Source: Sphingobacteriales bacterium
Lineage (GTDB): Bacteria > Bacteroidota > Bacteroidia > Chitinophagales > Chitinophagaceae
Direction: 5' to 3'
DNA length: 7,271 nt
NCBI GenBank assembly: GCA_023251215.1
Contig: JAHEZF010000080.1
Location: 1 to 7,271 of the forward strand
The notes under the pieces were generated by a model. That model searched no databases and had not been told where the DNA came from. It saw only the letters and a program-made list of their open reading frames with translations. Shown here piece by piece: positions 1 through 7,271 of the stretch. Numbering within the stretch: position 1 is the stretch's first letter; each line of letters starts with the position of its first letter. Made by a program: the position numbers and the translations under genes.

Positions 1-32
1 GTATTTTATTCATACAAACATCCTTCGGCGGG

Positions 33-40
33 CAAAAATA
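33..40 (-). promoter_or_regulatory. Bacteroidota -7 promoter element, firing out of the left edge
   Basis: On the minus strand the bases read TATTTTTG, a perfect match to the Bacteroidota sigma-A -7 consensus TAnnTTTG. They sit in the context CCTATTTTTGCC, nearly the same as the element upstream of yidC (CCTATCTTTGCC). No clear TTG -33 element is found about 19 bases upstream. Transcription would start near 27-29. Minus-strand ATG codons follow at 21-19 and 13-11; the second opens Met-Asn-Lys-Ile, a common start for an exported protein. A gene probably begins here and runs off the window, but only four codons are visible, so it is not called. Confidence 0.45.
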
Positions 41-95
41 GGGAAGAATCAGCAGAGTAATACTGAATTAAGCCCGGGGTAATTACATAAAAGTA

Positions 96-1517
96 TCAAA
101 TGGATTTATTCCGTTTAAATCTCGCAATTACATCAACTACAAGCCGGTTTCGGAGAATAGCCGGATTCAATCCGATAAATTTCTTTAGCAGTTTCGGTGA
201 TCTTTCCATTGCCTTCTCTAATTGAAGGATCGCCTCTTTTATTTTACCCATAGCACATAAAACTGCTGCTTTATAAAAAAGAAATAATGGTTTGCTATTG
301 CATATCTCAATGGCCGCCTGGGTTTGTTCCAAAGCTTCTTCAAAATATTCTCCCTTGTAAAGACAACGTATCAGGGCCTCCCATCCACCGGTTTTGCGGG
401 GACGTATCCGAACCACGTTTGAAAGATATTGAACGGCTTCTCTAAAAGAACCTGTTTGAATTTTACATTCACCCATCAACAGGTTGTATTCCGGCTGAAA
501 TCGCTGAATCTTCATAGCATTATCCAATTGTTTGATGCAACTTTCCCATTGGCCTTCATTAAAATAAGTACAGGCAATTTTATAAAAAAGATTACTATCA
601 TCCTGCCGGAGATGAGATGCTTTACGATAATAAAACCTGGCCTGGGCATAGTTTTTCATCCTGTCATAACAATGACCGATCGCTTCATAGATCACATCTT
701 CCGGTTTGGCCAGCTCCACTACTTTTTCAAGCATTTCAATAGCTTCTTTGTACTTTCTCAGGCGGATACAGGCATCGCCGATATTGCGGTAAGCATAATC
801 AAATTTTTCATCAATTGTAATTGCGTACTGGTAAGCATCAATGGCCTTTTCATATAATTTAAGCCCCTGGTATGCGGCTCCCAGGTTAAACCAGGCAAGT
901 TCATTATAAGGAAACTCATCTATGATATGCTGATGCAGACGGATACTTTCTTCATTTCGCCCGGTAAAATCCGTCCAAAAACAGATCTTGTAAAGAGCTT
1001 CATCATTATTGGGGTCGTCTTCCAAAATCATTTTCAGGCAATCAAACACTTTGTCAAATTCTTCATAATCATCATATACATCTGCCAATTCAAAAAGCAG
1101 TTCCACTCTTTCCTGTCCTTCAAACAAAGAAAGAGCCTCCTGCAACAATATCACTGCTTTTTCCTGCTGGTCCAAAGCCATATAAGCATCCGTCTTCAGA
1201 ATATAAAGATTAATGTCGCCGCTATCGAGCAATGCCGCCTGTTCAAGTACGCTAAGTGCATCTTTGTAACGCCGGTTTGCTAATAAAATGTCAGCTTTTT
1301 TGATGAGAAGCATTGAAGAATAAGGATATTGCTGGCTTCCCAGCCTGGCGGCTTCCAGGGCTTTTGCCAGGTCTTCTTTTTCCTGGAAGTAATCAATAAT
1401 TTTTTCGAAAGAATCTTCCTCAATAAAAGAATGGCTACGGCCCTTTTGAAGACTTTCATATTGCCTGATAAGTTCCAGTATCTTTTCCCGGTCCTCACGG
1501 TAGGGATTATCTTTCAT
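96..1517 (-). CDS. Cytoplasmic TPR-repeat protein
   Basis: A 473-residue protein built almost wholly of tetratricopeptide repeats, helical hairpins that act as protein-protein docking scaffolds. From about residue 38 to 443 there are roughly 11-12 units. The clearest are near 206-239 (AWFNLGAAYQGLKLYEKAID), 240-272 (AYRNIGDACIRLRKYKEAIE) and 275-306, each with the usual W/Y-LG-Y-A-F/Y-A-P pattern; units nearer the ends are more diverged. The N-terminus is charged, with no signal peptide or membrane segment, so it should be cytoplasmic. The C-terminus (about 444-473) is basic and has no repeat. The ATG is well placed: an in-frame TAA lies six bases upstream on the minus strand. No Shine-Dalgarno is seen, as expected in this phylum. 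The gene is divergent from the small exported protein at 1774. No enzymatic domain is present and the partner is unknown; the specific role cannot be inferred. Confidence 0.92.
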   Translation of the reverse strand: MKDNPYREDREKILELIRQYESLQKGRSHSFIEEDSFEKIIDYFQEKEDLAKALEAARLGSQQYPYSSMLLIKKADILLANRRYKDALSVLEQAALLDSGDINLYILKTDAYMALDQQEKAVILLQEALSLFEGQERVELLFELADVYDDYEEFDKVFDCLKMILEDDPNNDEALYKICFWTDFTGRNEESIRLHQHIIDEFPYNELAWFNLGAAYQGLKLYEKAIDAYQYAITIDEKFDYAYRNIGDACIRLRKYKEAIEMLEKVVELAKPEDVIYEAIGHCYDRMKNYAQARFYYRKASHLRQDDSNLFYKIACTYFNEGQWESCIKQLDNAMKIQRFQPEYNLLMGECKIQTGSFREAVQYLSNVVRIRPRKTGGWEALIRCLYKGEYFEEALEQTQAAIEICNSKPLFLFYKAAVLCAMGKIKEAILQLEKAMERSPKLLKKFIGLNPAILRNRLVVDVIARFKRNKSI

Positions 1518-1758
1518 TTGTTATTTTGGTTTTAACCTCAGAAATAGTTTTAAAAGAGCTGGTAGACCGTTAACCTTTGAAATGACTGCTTACGACAAGT
1601 TACCCTATAAAAACTGCATTTTGAAGCTCCGACTTTTCCCCAAATGTGCAAAATAATTGAAATTATGTCGGTCCGGCATGTAACAAATCTCCATTTATCC
1701 CGTTAAAGAAGTACTAAAATTCTGGATAAACGGTTTTTTTTATCAACTTATTTGTTTT

Positions 1759-1766
1759 TATTTTTG
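1759..1766 (+). promoter_or_regulatory. -7 promoter element directly upstream of the small exported protein
   Basis: TATTTTTG matches the Bacteroidota -7 consensus TAnnTTTG exactly. Only seven bases separate its last G from the ATG at 1774, so transcription would begin within a few bases of the start codon, giving a leaderless or nearly leaderless mRNA. The expected -33 position (about 1736-1740) is a T run without the G of TTTG, so the promoter is incomplete. The rest of the 256-base divergent gap (1518-1773) holds no gene or strong repeat that I can see. Confidence 0.4.
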
Positions 1767-1773
1767 TAGTCGG

Positions 1774-2130
1774 ATGAACCACACAACATTGACTATATTA
1801 TGGAGAATTGTTTCCAGAAATCTGGCTGTAATATTATTGCTGGTAATTTCTGTAGGTGCTTTTGCCACTTTAGGTGATGGTAAAAAATCAGATAGCGGGC
1901 CAAAAGGATCGCTTCTGTCAAACAGAACTACAACACCCGGCAGATTTTCTCTCAAATCCGGTTATTCTTTCCGCGGTAACCAGGTTATTAATACAAGCGA
2001 AAAATATATCACCCTTAATACGGTTGCCACTTACCAGAAAGGACATACTACCTATATTCTTCCGCTTAAAAAGAAAGTAATACTTGAAAAAATTACTTTC
2101 AATCCTAACGCTGCTACCCGAAACTATTAA
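1774..2130 (+). CDS. Small exported protein of unknown function
   Basis: A 118-residue protein. Residues 1-15 carry basic Arg11 and Arg15; 16-31 form a hydrophobic core ending in VGAFA, followed by TLGDGK, which fits a signal peptide cut after Ala31. An uncleaved N-terminal membrane anchor is the alternative. The mature part starts with a Gly/Ser/Lys-rich linker (about 34-50) and then a compact segment (about 57-115) with alternating hydrophobic residues, FSLKSGYSFRGNQVI and YITLNTVATYQKGHTTYILP, which suggests a small beta-rich domain. I recall similar short proteins in Chitinophagaceae annotated as hypothetical, but cannot name a family. It is divergent from the TPR gene and convergent with the GLPGLI-like gene. 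The signal peptide and plausible sequence make it a likely real gene despite its size. The function is unknown. Confidence 0.75.
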   Translation: MNHTTLTILWRIVSRNLAVILLLVISVGAFATLGDGKKSDSGPKGSLLSNRTTTPGRFSLKSGYSFRGNQVINTSEKYITLNTVATYQKGHTTYILPLKKKVILEKITFNPNAATRNY

Positions 2131-2132
2131 GA

Positions 2133-2801
2133 TTACCGGTTAGCTCCTGCATTTTTACTTTCTTCATAACTCATAACGCGGTAACCTGATTTTGGAATAT
2201 CAAGTTTTGCCTGCGGCACCGGATTGAAGTTAATGTTTGCAACAGTATATGTAACCTTCAGCTTTCCCAATGACGCTTCATATTGCATGGCAAGACCGGG
2301 TAAATTTTTATTGAGGTATTGAAAATCTTTATTAACCGGAACAAGATCTTTTGTAAAATAAACGGTAAACGAAGAACTGTCTGCCAACCTGCCAATAGCT
2401 TTCTGGCAATTATACCCGGCAATCATTTTAAATTCGTTTTCATAAGTGAAAGTGATGCCGTCATATTTTTTGTTGGATTCTTTCCAGTTATCCGGCGTCA
2501 TTCTGATCATGTATTTTTGTTCGCCATAGTCTTTCAATATGGTTACATCTCCGCTTTTACCATCAATAATGGTAGCCTGTGTGCCCAGCGAACTGATCAT
2601 TTCGGAACGGCTGGAATTTCCTTTCAGGTAAATAATACTGGTAGCCCCATCCAAAAGATCAGCAGTTTGCGGAGTAGTGTTACTGGTATTAATCAAAATA
2701 TCATACGAGATAGTAGCCTCCGTTAATCTCTTCTGCGCTGATAATTGAAAAGAAGAAACAAGAACTGAAATGCTGAATAATATTTTTATTGGGGTTTTCA
2801 T
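2133..2801 (-). CDS. Secreted GLPGLI/DUF4412-like protein
   Basis: A 222-residue protein with a clear signal peptide (residues 1-22, MKTPIKILF then a hydrophobic stretch ending LSA before Gln23), so it is periplasmic or at the outer membrane. The mature part follows the plan of the Bacteroidota GLPGLI/DUF4412-type proteins. It begins with beta strands around ATISYDILI (29-37), continues with a central IAGYNCQKA (127-135) that resembles the typical GYxCxKA motif, then VYFTKDLVPV (147-156), and NLPGLAMQYE (166-175) at the place of the name-giving GLPGLI motif. That motif is degenerate here (NLPGLA). No catalytic residues are known for the group and the function is unknown. It lies 146 bases downstream of yidC on the same strand, separated by a possible terminator and a weak promoter, so it is probably its own unit. 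Its stop is 2 bases from the stop of the opposing small gene. The gene call is firm; the family assignment is moderately firm. Confidence 0.85.
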   Translation of the reverse strand: MKTPIKILFSISVLVSSFQLSAQKRLTEATISYDILINTSNTTPQTADLLDGATSIIYLKGNSSRSEMISSLGTQATIIDGKSGDVTILKDYGEQKYMIRMTPDNWKESNKKYDGITFTYENEFKMIAGYNCQKAIGRLADSSSFTVYFTKDLVPVNKDFQYLNKNLPGLAMQYEASLGKLKVTYTVANINFNPVPQAKLDIPKSGYRVMSYEESKNAGANR

Positions 2802-2831
2802 TTGCCTGCACTAACTAATAAAAAGACGTGC

Positions 2832-2859
2832 CAATTTAGTCAATAAGTTGCAACCTCAA
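2832..2859 (-). promoter_or_regulatory. Possible promoter of the GLPGLI-like gene
   Basis: On the minus strand TTG (2859-2857) is followed after 18 bases by TAAATTG (2838-2832). This resembles the Bacteroidota -33/-7 arrangement, but the -7 element is one T short of TAnnTTTG. Transcription would start near 2826, giving a leader of about 25 bases before the ATG at 2801. The imperfect match keeps this tentative. Confidence 0.3.
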
Positions 2860-2890
2860 TCTAATCCTCTCCATTTCATGGCAAGTAGTG

Positions 2891-2923
2891 AAAAATCCGG
2901 ACAGCATCAGGCCAAACCCGGAT
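2891..2923 (-). terminator. Possible intrinsic terminator after yidC
   Basis: Read on the minus strand, ATCCGG (2923-2918) and CCGGAT (2900-2895) form a 6-bp GC-rich stem around a 17-base loop. The second arm runs straight into a T tract (2895-2891). It starts 25 bases past the yidC stop, the right place and orientation to end the yidC transcript. The loop is long for an intrinsic terminator. Confidence 0.4.
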
Positions 2924-2947
2924 CTTCTTGTGAGCATTTTAACTAAA

Positions 2948-4825
2948 TTACCGTCTGTTCTTCTGTTGTTGCCCCTTCATTTTTTTCTGTTGTTCCTGCA
3001 TTTGTTCCATTCGTTCCTGCCACTTCGATTTGGTTTTAGGTTTTTTTCTGTTCTCTTCCATTTTCGCCATGATCTTATCATGATCAATAATGTAATTCAG
3101 AATGACAAATTGTAGTGCCAGTGTAATGAGATTGGAAACTGTGTAATACCAGGTTAATGCCGACGGCAACCTGTTAAAGATGAACAGCAGGAATACAGGA
3201 AAAATATAAGGCATGTACTTTAAAACCGGGTTGCTTTGATCCGGTGACATGCTCATACTATAAATTGAAATGAGAAAACTTGTTATAACAGCTGTAATTG
3301 TAAAAAGACTAAGGTGATCTCCTAAAATAGAACTGATAACCGGGACACTACCCCATTGAATTACTTTATCAGGCGCTGATAAATCGCTGGCCCATAAAAA
3401 GCTGGCACCACGCAAACCTATTTCGGAACTAAAGAAACTAAACAAAGCAAAGAAGATTGGAATCTGCAATAAAGCAGGAATACATCCCCCTAAAGGATTA
3501 ACACCTGCCTGTTTGAATAATTTCATTTGTTCCATACTCATCGCCTGCTGATCACTTCCGTATTTTGCTTTCAAGGTGGCGATCTCAGGTCGTAACAATT
3601 TCATTTTTGCCCCGCTTAAATAGCTGGAATAAGTAAGAGGTGATATTAATAAACGGATAAATATCGTAAGCAGTGCGATAGCTAATCCATAACTCCCCAT
3701 AATATTTTTCATGATGTCAAAAATGGGCAGGATCACAAACTTGTTCAATGGGCGGACAAATTGATACATACCCTGGCCCAGGTTTACAAGCTTTTCAAAC
3801 TTCATGTCGTACTTCTTCAAAATCTTATAATCAGATGGGCCATAATAAATGCTGAAATCAACTTTTGCCTTTGAATCTACAGGTACCTGCACCCTCATGT
3901 TGGCAGTTGATTGTACAATGATATTGGTATCATTTGAAGGAACATTCCATTCCATTTTGCCTGATGAAAAATTATTCTTCGCAACAAGAATGGCAAAAAA
4001 GAAACGCTGCCTTATTCCCAGCCATTCTACAGATTTATCAAACTCCTTGCTGGTACGTCTTGAAATGGTATGAAAATCAAAGTTGCCGTCCTTTACATAA
4101 CCGACCTGGGTATTTTGCTTTTCATAAGAAAGTGAAGATTCCTGCTGAATGGCACTATACTGCCAGTTCAGGTTCAAATCCAGACTATGATTATCGGTTA
4201 CATTTCGTTCCAGCAATTTATCAGCCCCATTCATCTGCACATTGAAATCAATCATGTAATCATCAGGCCTGATGGTGAATTTATGAGTAATGGAGGAGCT
4301 GTCTGAAGACATTAAAGTAAATGAGATCGTTTTACTACTATCGGTATTTTTTACTGAATCAATTTTGGGGAAAAACAGCTCTGAAGTTTGTGCACTTTTA
4401 TTGGAACCCGTATTGATGGTATAGCTGATCTTGTCGAAATCAGTTCCTGCCAGTTTTACCCAATTACTGTCTAAACCTTTGAATTTTTTCAGCCGAACCC
4501 ATTTAGGCTGTCCTCCTTTGTTGGTAAAAGCTACTTTGATCAGTTCATTGTCCGCATATACTAATTGCTCAGTTCCGTTTGCTGCATCCTTAAAATTACC
4601 TGCGTTAGTGGTTCTGTTAATTGTGTCTGCTTTTGCTGAATCAATTCTTTGTAGTAATGTATCTGTTTGGGGCCTGCCAATTTTGGCAATAGAATCTTTT
4701 ACAAACTCCTCCCGTGCTTTATTTTTCTGATAAGCAACCTGCTCCTTCTTGGTGTAGAAAAAATAACCGAAAAATAAAGCAGCGAGTATTACAATACCGA
4801 GGATGGTATTACGGTCAAACTTCAT
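2948..4825 (-). CDS. yidC: Membrane protein insertase YidC
   Basis: YidC inserts and folds inner-membrane proteins, alone or with SecYEG. The 625-residue length fits the long Gram-negative form. Residues 6-24 are the first membrane segment (ILGIVILAALFFGYFFY). About 85-345 is the periplasmic beta-rich domain. The conserved insertase core starts near 360: TIFIRLLISPLTYSSYLSG carries the groove arginine at 391 (equivalent to Arg366 of E. coli), 401-440 is the cytoplasmic hairpin, and GVNPLGGCIPALLQIPIFFA (441-460) is the signature before later membrane segments at about 505-525, 535-553 and 558-580. The tail (about 583-625) is rich in Lys, Arg and Gln, a charged extension suited to ribosome contact. 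The start is the first ATG; it follows an AT-rich leader with its own -7 element. It lies downstream of pyrG on the same strand, a pairing I recall from other Bacteroidota. It appears intact. Confidence 0.98.
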   Translation of the reverse strand: MKFDRNTILGIVILAALFFGYFFYTKKEQVAYQKNKAREEFVKDSIAKIGRPQTDTLLQRIDSAKADTINRTTNAGNFKDAANGTEQLVYADNELIKVAFTNKGGQPKWVRLKKFKGLDSNWVKLAGTDFDKISYTINTGSNKSAQTSELFFPKIDSVKNTDSSKTISFTLMSSDSSSITHKFTIRPDDYMIDFNVQMNGADKLLERNVTDNHSLDLNLNWQYSAIQQESSLSYEKQNTQVGYVKDGNFDFHTISRRTSKEFDKSVEWLGIRQRFFFAILVAKNNFSSGKMEWNVPSNDTNIIVQSTANMRVQVPVDSKAKVDFSIYYGPSDYKILKKYDMKFEKLVNLGQGMYQFVRPLNKFVILPIFDIMKNIMGSYGLAIALLTIFIRLLISPLTYSSYLSGAKMKLLRPEIATLKAKYGSDQQAMSMEQMKLFKQAGVNPLGGCIPALLQIPIFFALFSFFSSEIGLRGASFLWASDLSAPDKVIQWGSVPVISSILGDHLSLFTITAVITSFLISIYSMSMSPDQSNPVLKYMPYIFPVFLLFIFNRLPSALTWYYTVSNLITLALQFVILNYIIDHDKIMAKMEENRKKPKTKSKWQERMEQMQEQQKKMKGQQQKNRR

Positions 4826-4848
4826 TCTTAATCAAAATTTAAAGACGG

Positions 4849-4856
4849 CAAAGATA
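4849..4856 (-). promoter_or_regulatory. -7 promoter element of yidC
   Basis: On the minus strand the bases read TATCTTTG followed by C, a perfect match to TAnnTTTG. The start site would be near 4843, leaving a leader of roughly 18 bases before the yidC ATG. A TTG at the -33 position is not evident; that region falls in the left arm of the heptamer inverted repeat (4871-4896). The match and position make separate transcription of yidC from pyrG likely. Confidence 0.55.
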
Positions 4857-4870
4857 GGGCAAAGGAGGCG

Positions 4871-4930
4871 GAAGTCAGAGGTCTGAGGCCGGATAGAAAA
4901 AAGCTATTCTGACTTCAGACTTCTGACCTC
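4871..4930. repeat. Inverted arrays of a degenerate heptamer between pyrG and yidC
   Basis: The left half reads on the plus strand as heptamers GAAGTCA, GAGGTCT, GAGGCCG (4871-4891) and then GATAG. The right half read on the minus strand gives GAGGTCA, GAAGTCT, GAAGTCA (4930-4910) and then GAATAGC. The two arms of about 26 bases face each other around a short A6 centre (4897-4902), with five transition-type differences and one bulge, so either strand can fold into a long imperfect hairpin. Within each arm TCAGA and TCTGA form a smaller inverted repeat. AGCTATT occurs at 4902-4908 and 4931-4937 on either side of the right array, the second copy touching the pyrG stop codon. The hairpin may end or stabilise the pyrG transcript; a T6 run lies in its loop on the minus strand. 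Confidence 0.8.
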
Positions 4931-4935
4931 AGCTA

Positions 4936-6615
<1,680 letters not shown>

Positions 6616-6753
6616 CTAATCTGATAAAATCTGAGCTAAAGCGACCAGCGGAAGAGAAACTGAGGAAATTCCGGGAGGTCATGTAAAGTTAAATGAATTT
6701 TTCGGGCTGTTAAAATCCGGGAATTATATGTGGAAAAAACAGGTATTTTATGT

Positions 6754-7271
6754 TTAGTAATAGTTTTTACCCCTAAGGAAATGTGCCACATAGTTTTCTA
6801 CTCCTTTTTCCAAAGAGTGAAACTTTTCTGAATAGCCAGCCAGATACAGCTTAGTCATATCTGCTTCGGTAAAGTACTGGTATTTGTCACGAATGTCTTC
6901 GGGGGTATCAATAAATTCAATATTGGGTGCCACGTCCAGACTGGTAAAGATGGGAGCAACCAGGTCTATAAAGGTTCTTGCTTTCCCTGTACCTAAATTG
7001 TAAATTCCATTACGTTTTATTGACCATTCACTCCCGATAGCTATCGGGATCACCATTGACCCCATTATCCAATACATCACTTTTGCCACATCTTCAACAT
7101 ATACAAAATCCCGAAGCTGTTCCCCGTCTTTATATCCGGGTTTGTGCGATCTGAACAATTTTACTTTACCTGTTTTCTGAATTTGATTGAATGAATGAAA
7201 GATCACACTGGCCATTCTTCCCTTGTGGTATTCATTGGGACCATAAACATTAAAGAATTTCAATCCGGCCC
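6754..7271 (-). CDS. hldD: ADP-L-glycero-D-manno-heptose-6-epimerase, C-terminal part (5' end beyond window)
   Basis: An NAD(P)-dependent short-chain dehydrogenase/reductase-type epimerase that converts ADP-D-glycero- to ADP-L-glycero-manno-heptose for the LPS inner core. About 171 codons are present, a little over half of the usual 310-330. The frame is open to the edge, reading Ala-Gly-Leu-Lys-Phe-Phe; the TTG at 7263-7261 is an internal Leu, not a start. LKFFNVYGPNEYHKGRMAS is the family signature; the Lys in HKG (codon 7224-7222) matches catalytic Lys178 of E. coli HldD. GIYNLGTGKARTF and DIRDKYQYFTEADMTKL are further typical blocks. The Rossmann glycine motif and catalytic Tyr lie outside the window. 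Between MYWIM and NGIYNLG there is an extra stretch of about 12 residues that coincides with a palindromic repeat (7019-7061). The reading frame survives, so the enzyme is probably functional. Confidence 0.95.
   Translation of the reverse strand, partial: AGLKFFNVYGPNEYHKGRMASVIFHSFNQIQKTGKVKLFRSHKPGYKDGEQLRDFVYVEDVAKVMYWIMGSMVIPIAIGSEWSIKRNGIYNLGTGKARTFIDLVAPIFTSLDVAPNIEFIDTPEDIRDKYQYFTEADMTKLYLAGYSEKFHSLEKGVENYVAHFLRGKNYY
7019..7061. repeat. 18-bp palindrome flanked by 7-bp direct repeats inside hldD (possible small insertion)
   Basis: A perfect palindrome TCCCGATAGCTATCGGGA occupies 7032-7049. It is flanked by direct repeats ATTGACC at 7019-7025 and 7055-7061, offset by exactly 36 bp. Removing one repeat plus the intervening 29 bp would delete 12 codons (SMVIPIAIGSEW) without changing frame, leaving WIMGSIKRNGIYNLG. 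The spacing would then be close to the family norm (E. coli has WFLENGVSGIFNLG). This looks like insertion of a tiny palindromic element with target duplication. In RNA it can form a 7-bp hairpin with an AGCU loop. I recall similar GATAGCTATC palindromes being common in Bacteroidota genomes, but could not check. Confidence 0.7.

Noticed and set aside
62..92. Possible terminator hairpin after the TPR gene (GTAAT/ATTAC)
   Set aside because: The stem is only five AT-rich pairs around a 20-base loop, with no following T run.
429..1283. Two open frames on the plus strand opposite the TPR gene (429-857 and 927-1283)
   Set aside because: Their products are rich in Phe, Ile and His runs typical of antisense translation, and they lie wholly within a well-supported TPR gene. 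They are shadow frames.
1649..1687. Promoter candidates for the TPR gene on the minus strand (TTATTTTG at 1656-1649, with TTTG at 1687-1684)
   Set aside because: The -7 match is imperfect and the distance to the TTTG (27 bases) is well over the usual 19 or so, so no promoter could be assigned.
2888..3115. Plus-strand open frame overlapping the end of yidC, with a Leu/Phe/His-rich product
   Set aside because: Its composition mirrors the Lys/Gln-rich tail of yidC read backwards, and there is no promoter or family resemblance.
3849..4245. Plus-strand open frames opposite the YidC periplasmic domain
   Set aside because: They overlap a complete conserved gene and have no recognisable features.
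6684..6691. TAACTTTA on the minus strand as a pyrG promoter
   Set aside because: It lacks the final G of TAnnTTTG and has no -33 TTTG at the right distance; noted in the pyrG entry only.
7261..7263. TTG as the start codon of the right-edge gene
   Set aside because: The frame stays open to the edge, and the residues before it (Ala-Gly) continue the HldD family sequence, so it is an internal leucine.

Overview
The window looks like chromosomal DNA from a Bacteroidota bacterium, most likely the Chitinophagaceae or a close relative. The reasons are: promoter-like elements of the Bacteroidota type (TAnnTTTG) next to genes; no Shine-Dalgarno sequences at gene starts; AT-rich leaders; a YidC with a large periplasmic domain and a basic tail; a secreted protein resembling the GLPGLI/DUF4412 group; and an HldD close to those I remember from Chitinophagaceae. 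The family placement rests on memory of related proteins, not on a search.

Layout, left to right. Bases 1-95 hold a good promoter-like element pointing out of the left edge. A cytoplasmic TPR-repeat protein is on the minus strand (96-1517). After a 256-base divergent gap comes a small exported protein on the plus strand (1774-2130). It ends only 2 bases from the stop of a minus-strand secreted GLPGLI-like protein (2133-2801). Further right, all on the minus strand, lie yidC (2948-4825), pyrG (4936-6585) and the 3' part of hldD (6754 to the right edge). In transcription order the minus-strand series is hldD, pyrG, yidC, GLPGLI-like gene. The gaps are 168, 110 and 146 bases, and promoter or terminator signals in two of them suggest mostly separate units rather than one tight operon.

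The three named genes are envelope or core-metabolism housekeeping genes. HldD makes the heptose precursor for the LPS inner core, PyrG makes CTP (also needed for CMP- and CDP-linked lipid and sugar precursors), and YidC inserts inner-membrane proteins. No defence system, CRISPR array, transposase, tRNA or rRNA was seen.

The most unusual structures are two small repeats. First, an 18-bp perfect palindrome lies inside hldD between two 7-bp direct repeats. Removing exactly 36 bp (12 codons) between the repeats would restore what looks like the normal protein. This reads as an in-frame insertion of a tiny palindromic element into an essential-type gene. Second, the pyrG-yidC gap holds two opposed arrays of a degenerate heptamer (GARGTCW) that form a long imperfect hairpin just upstream of the yidC promoter. 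No multi-gene novel system is evident.
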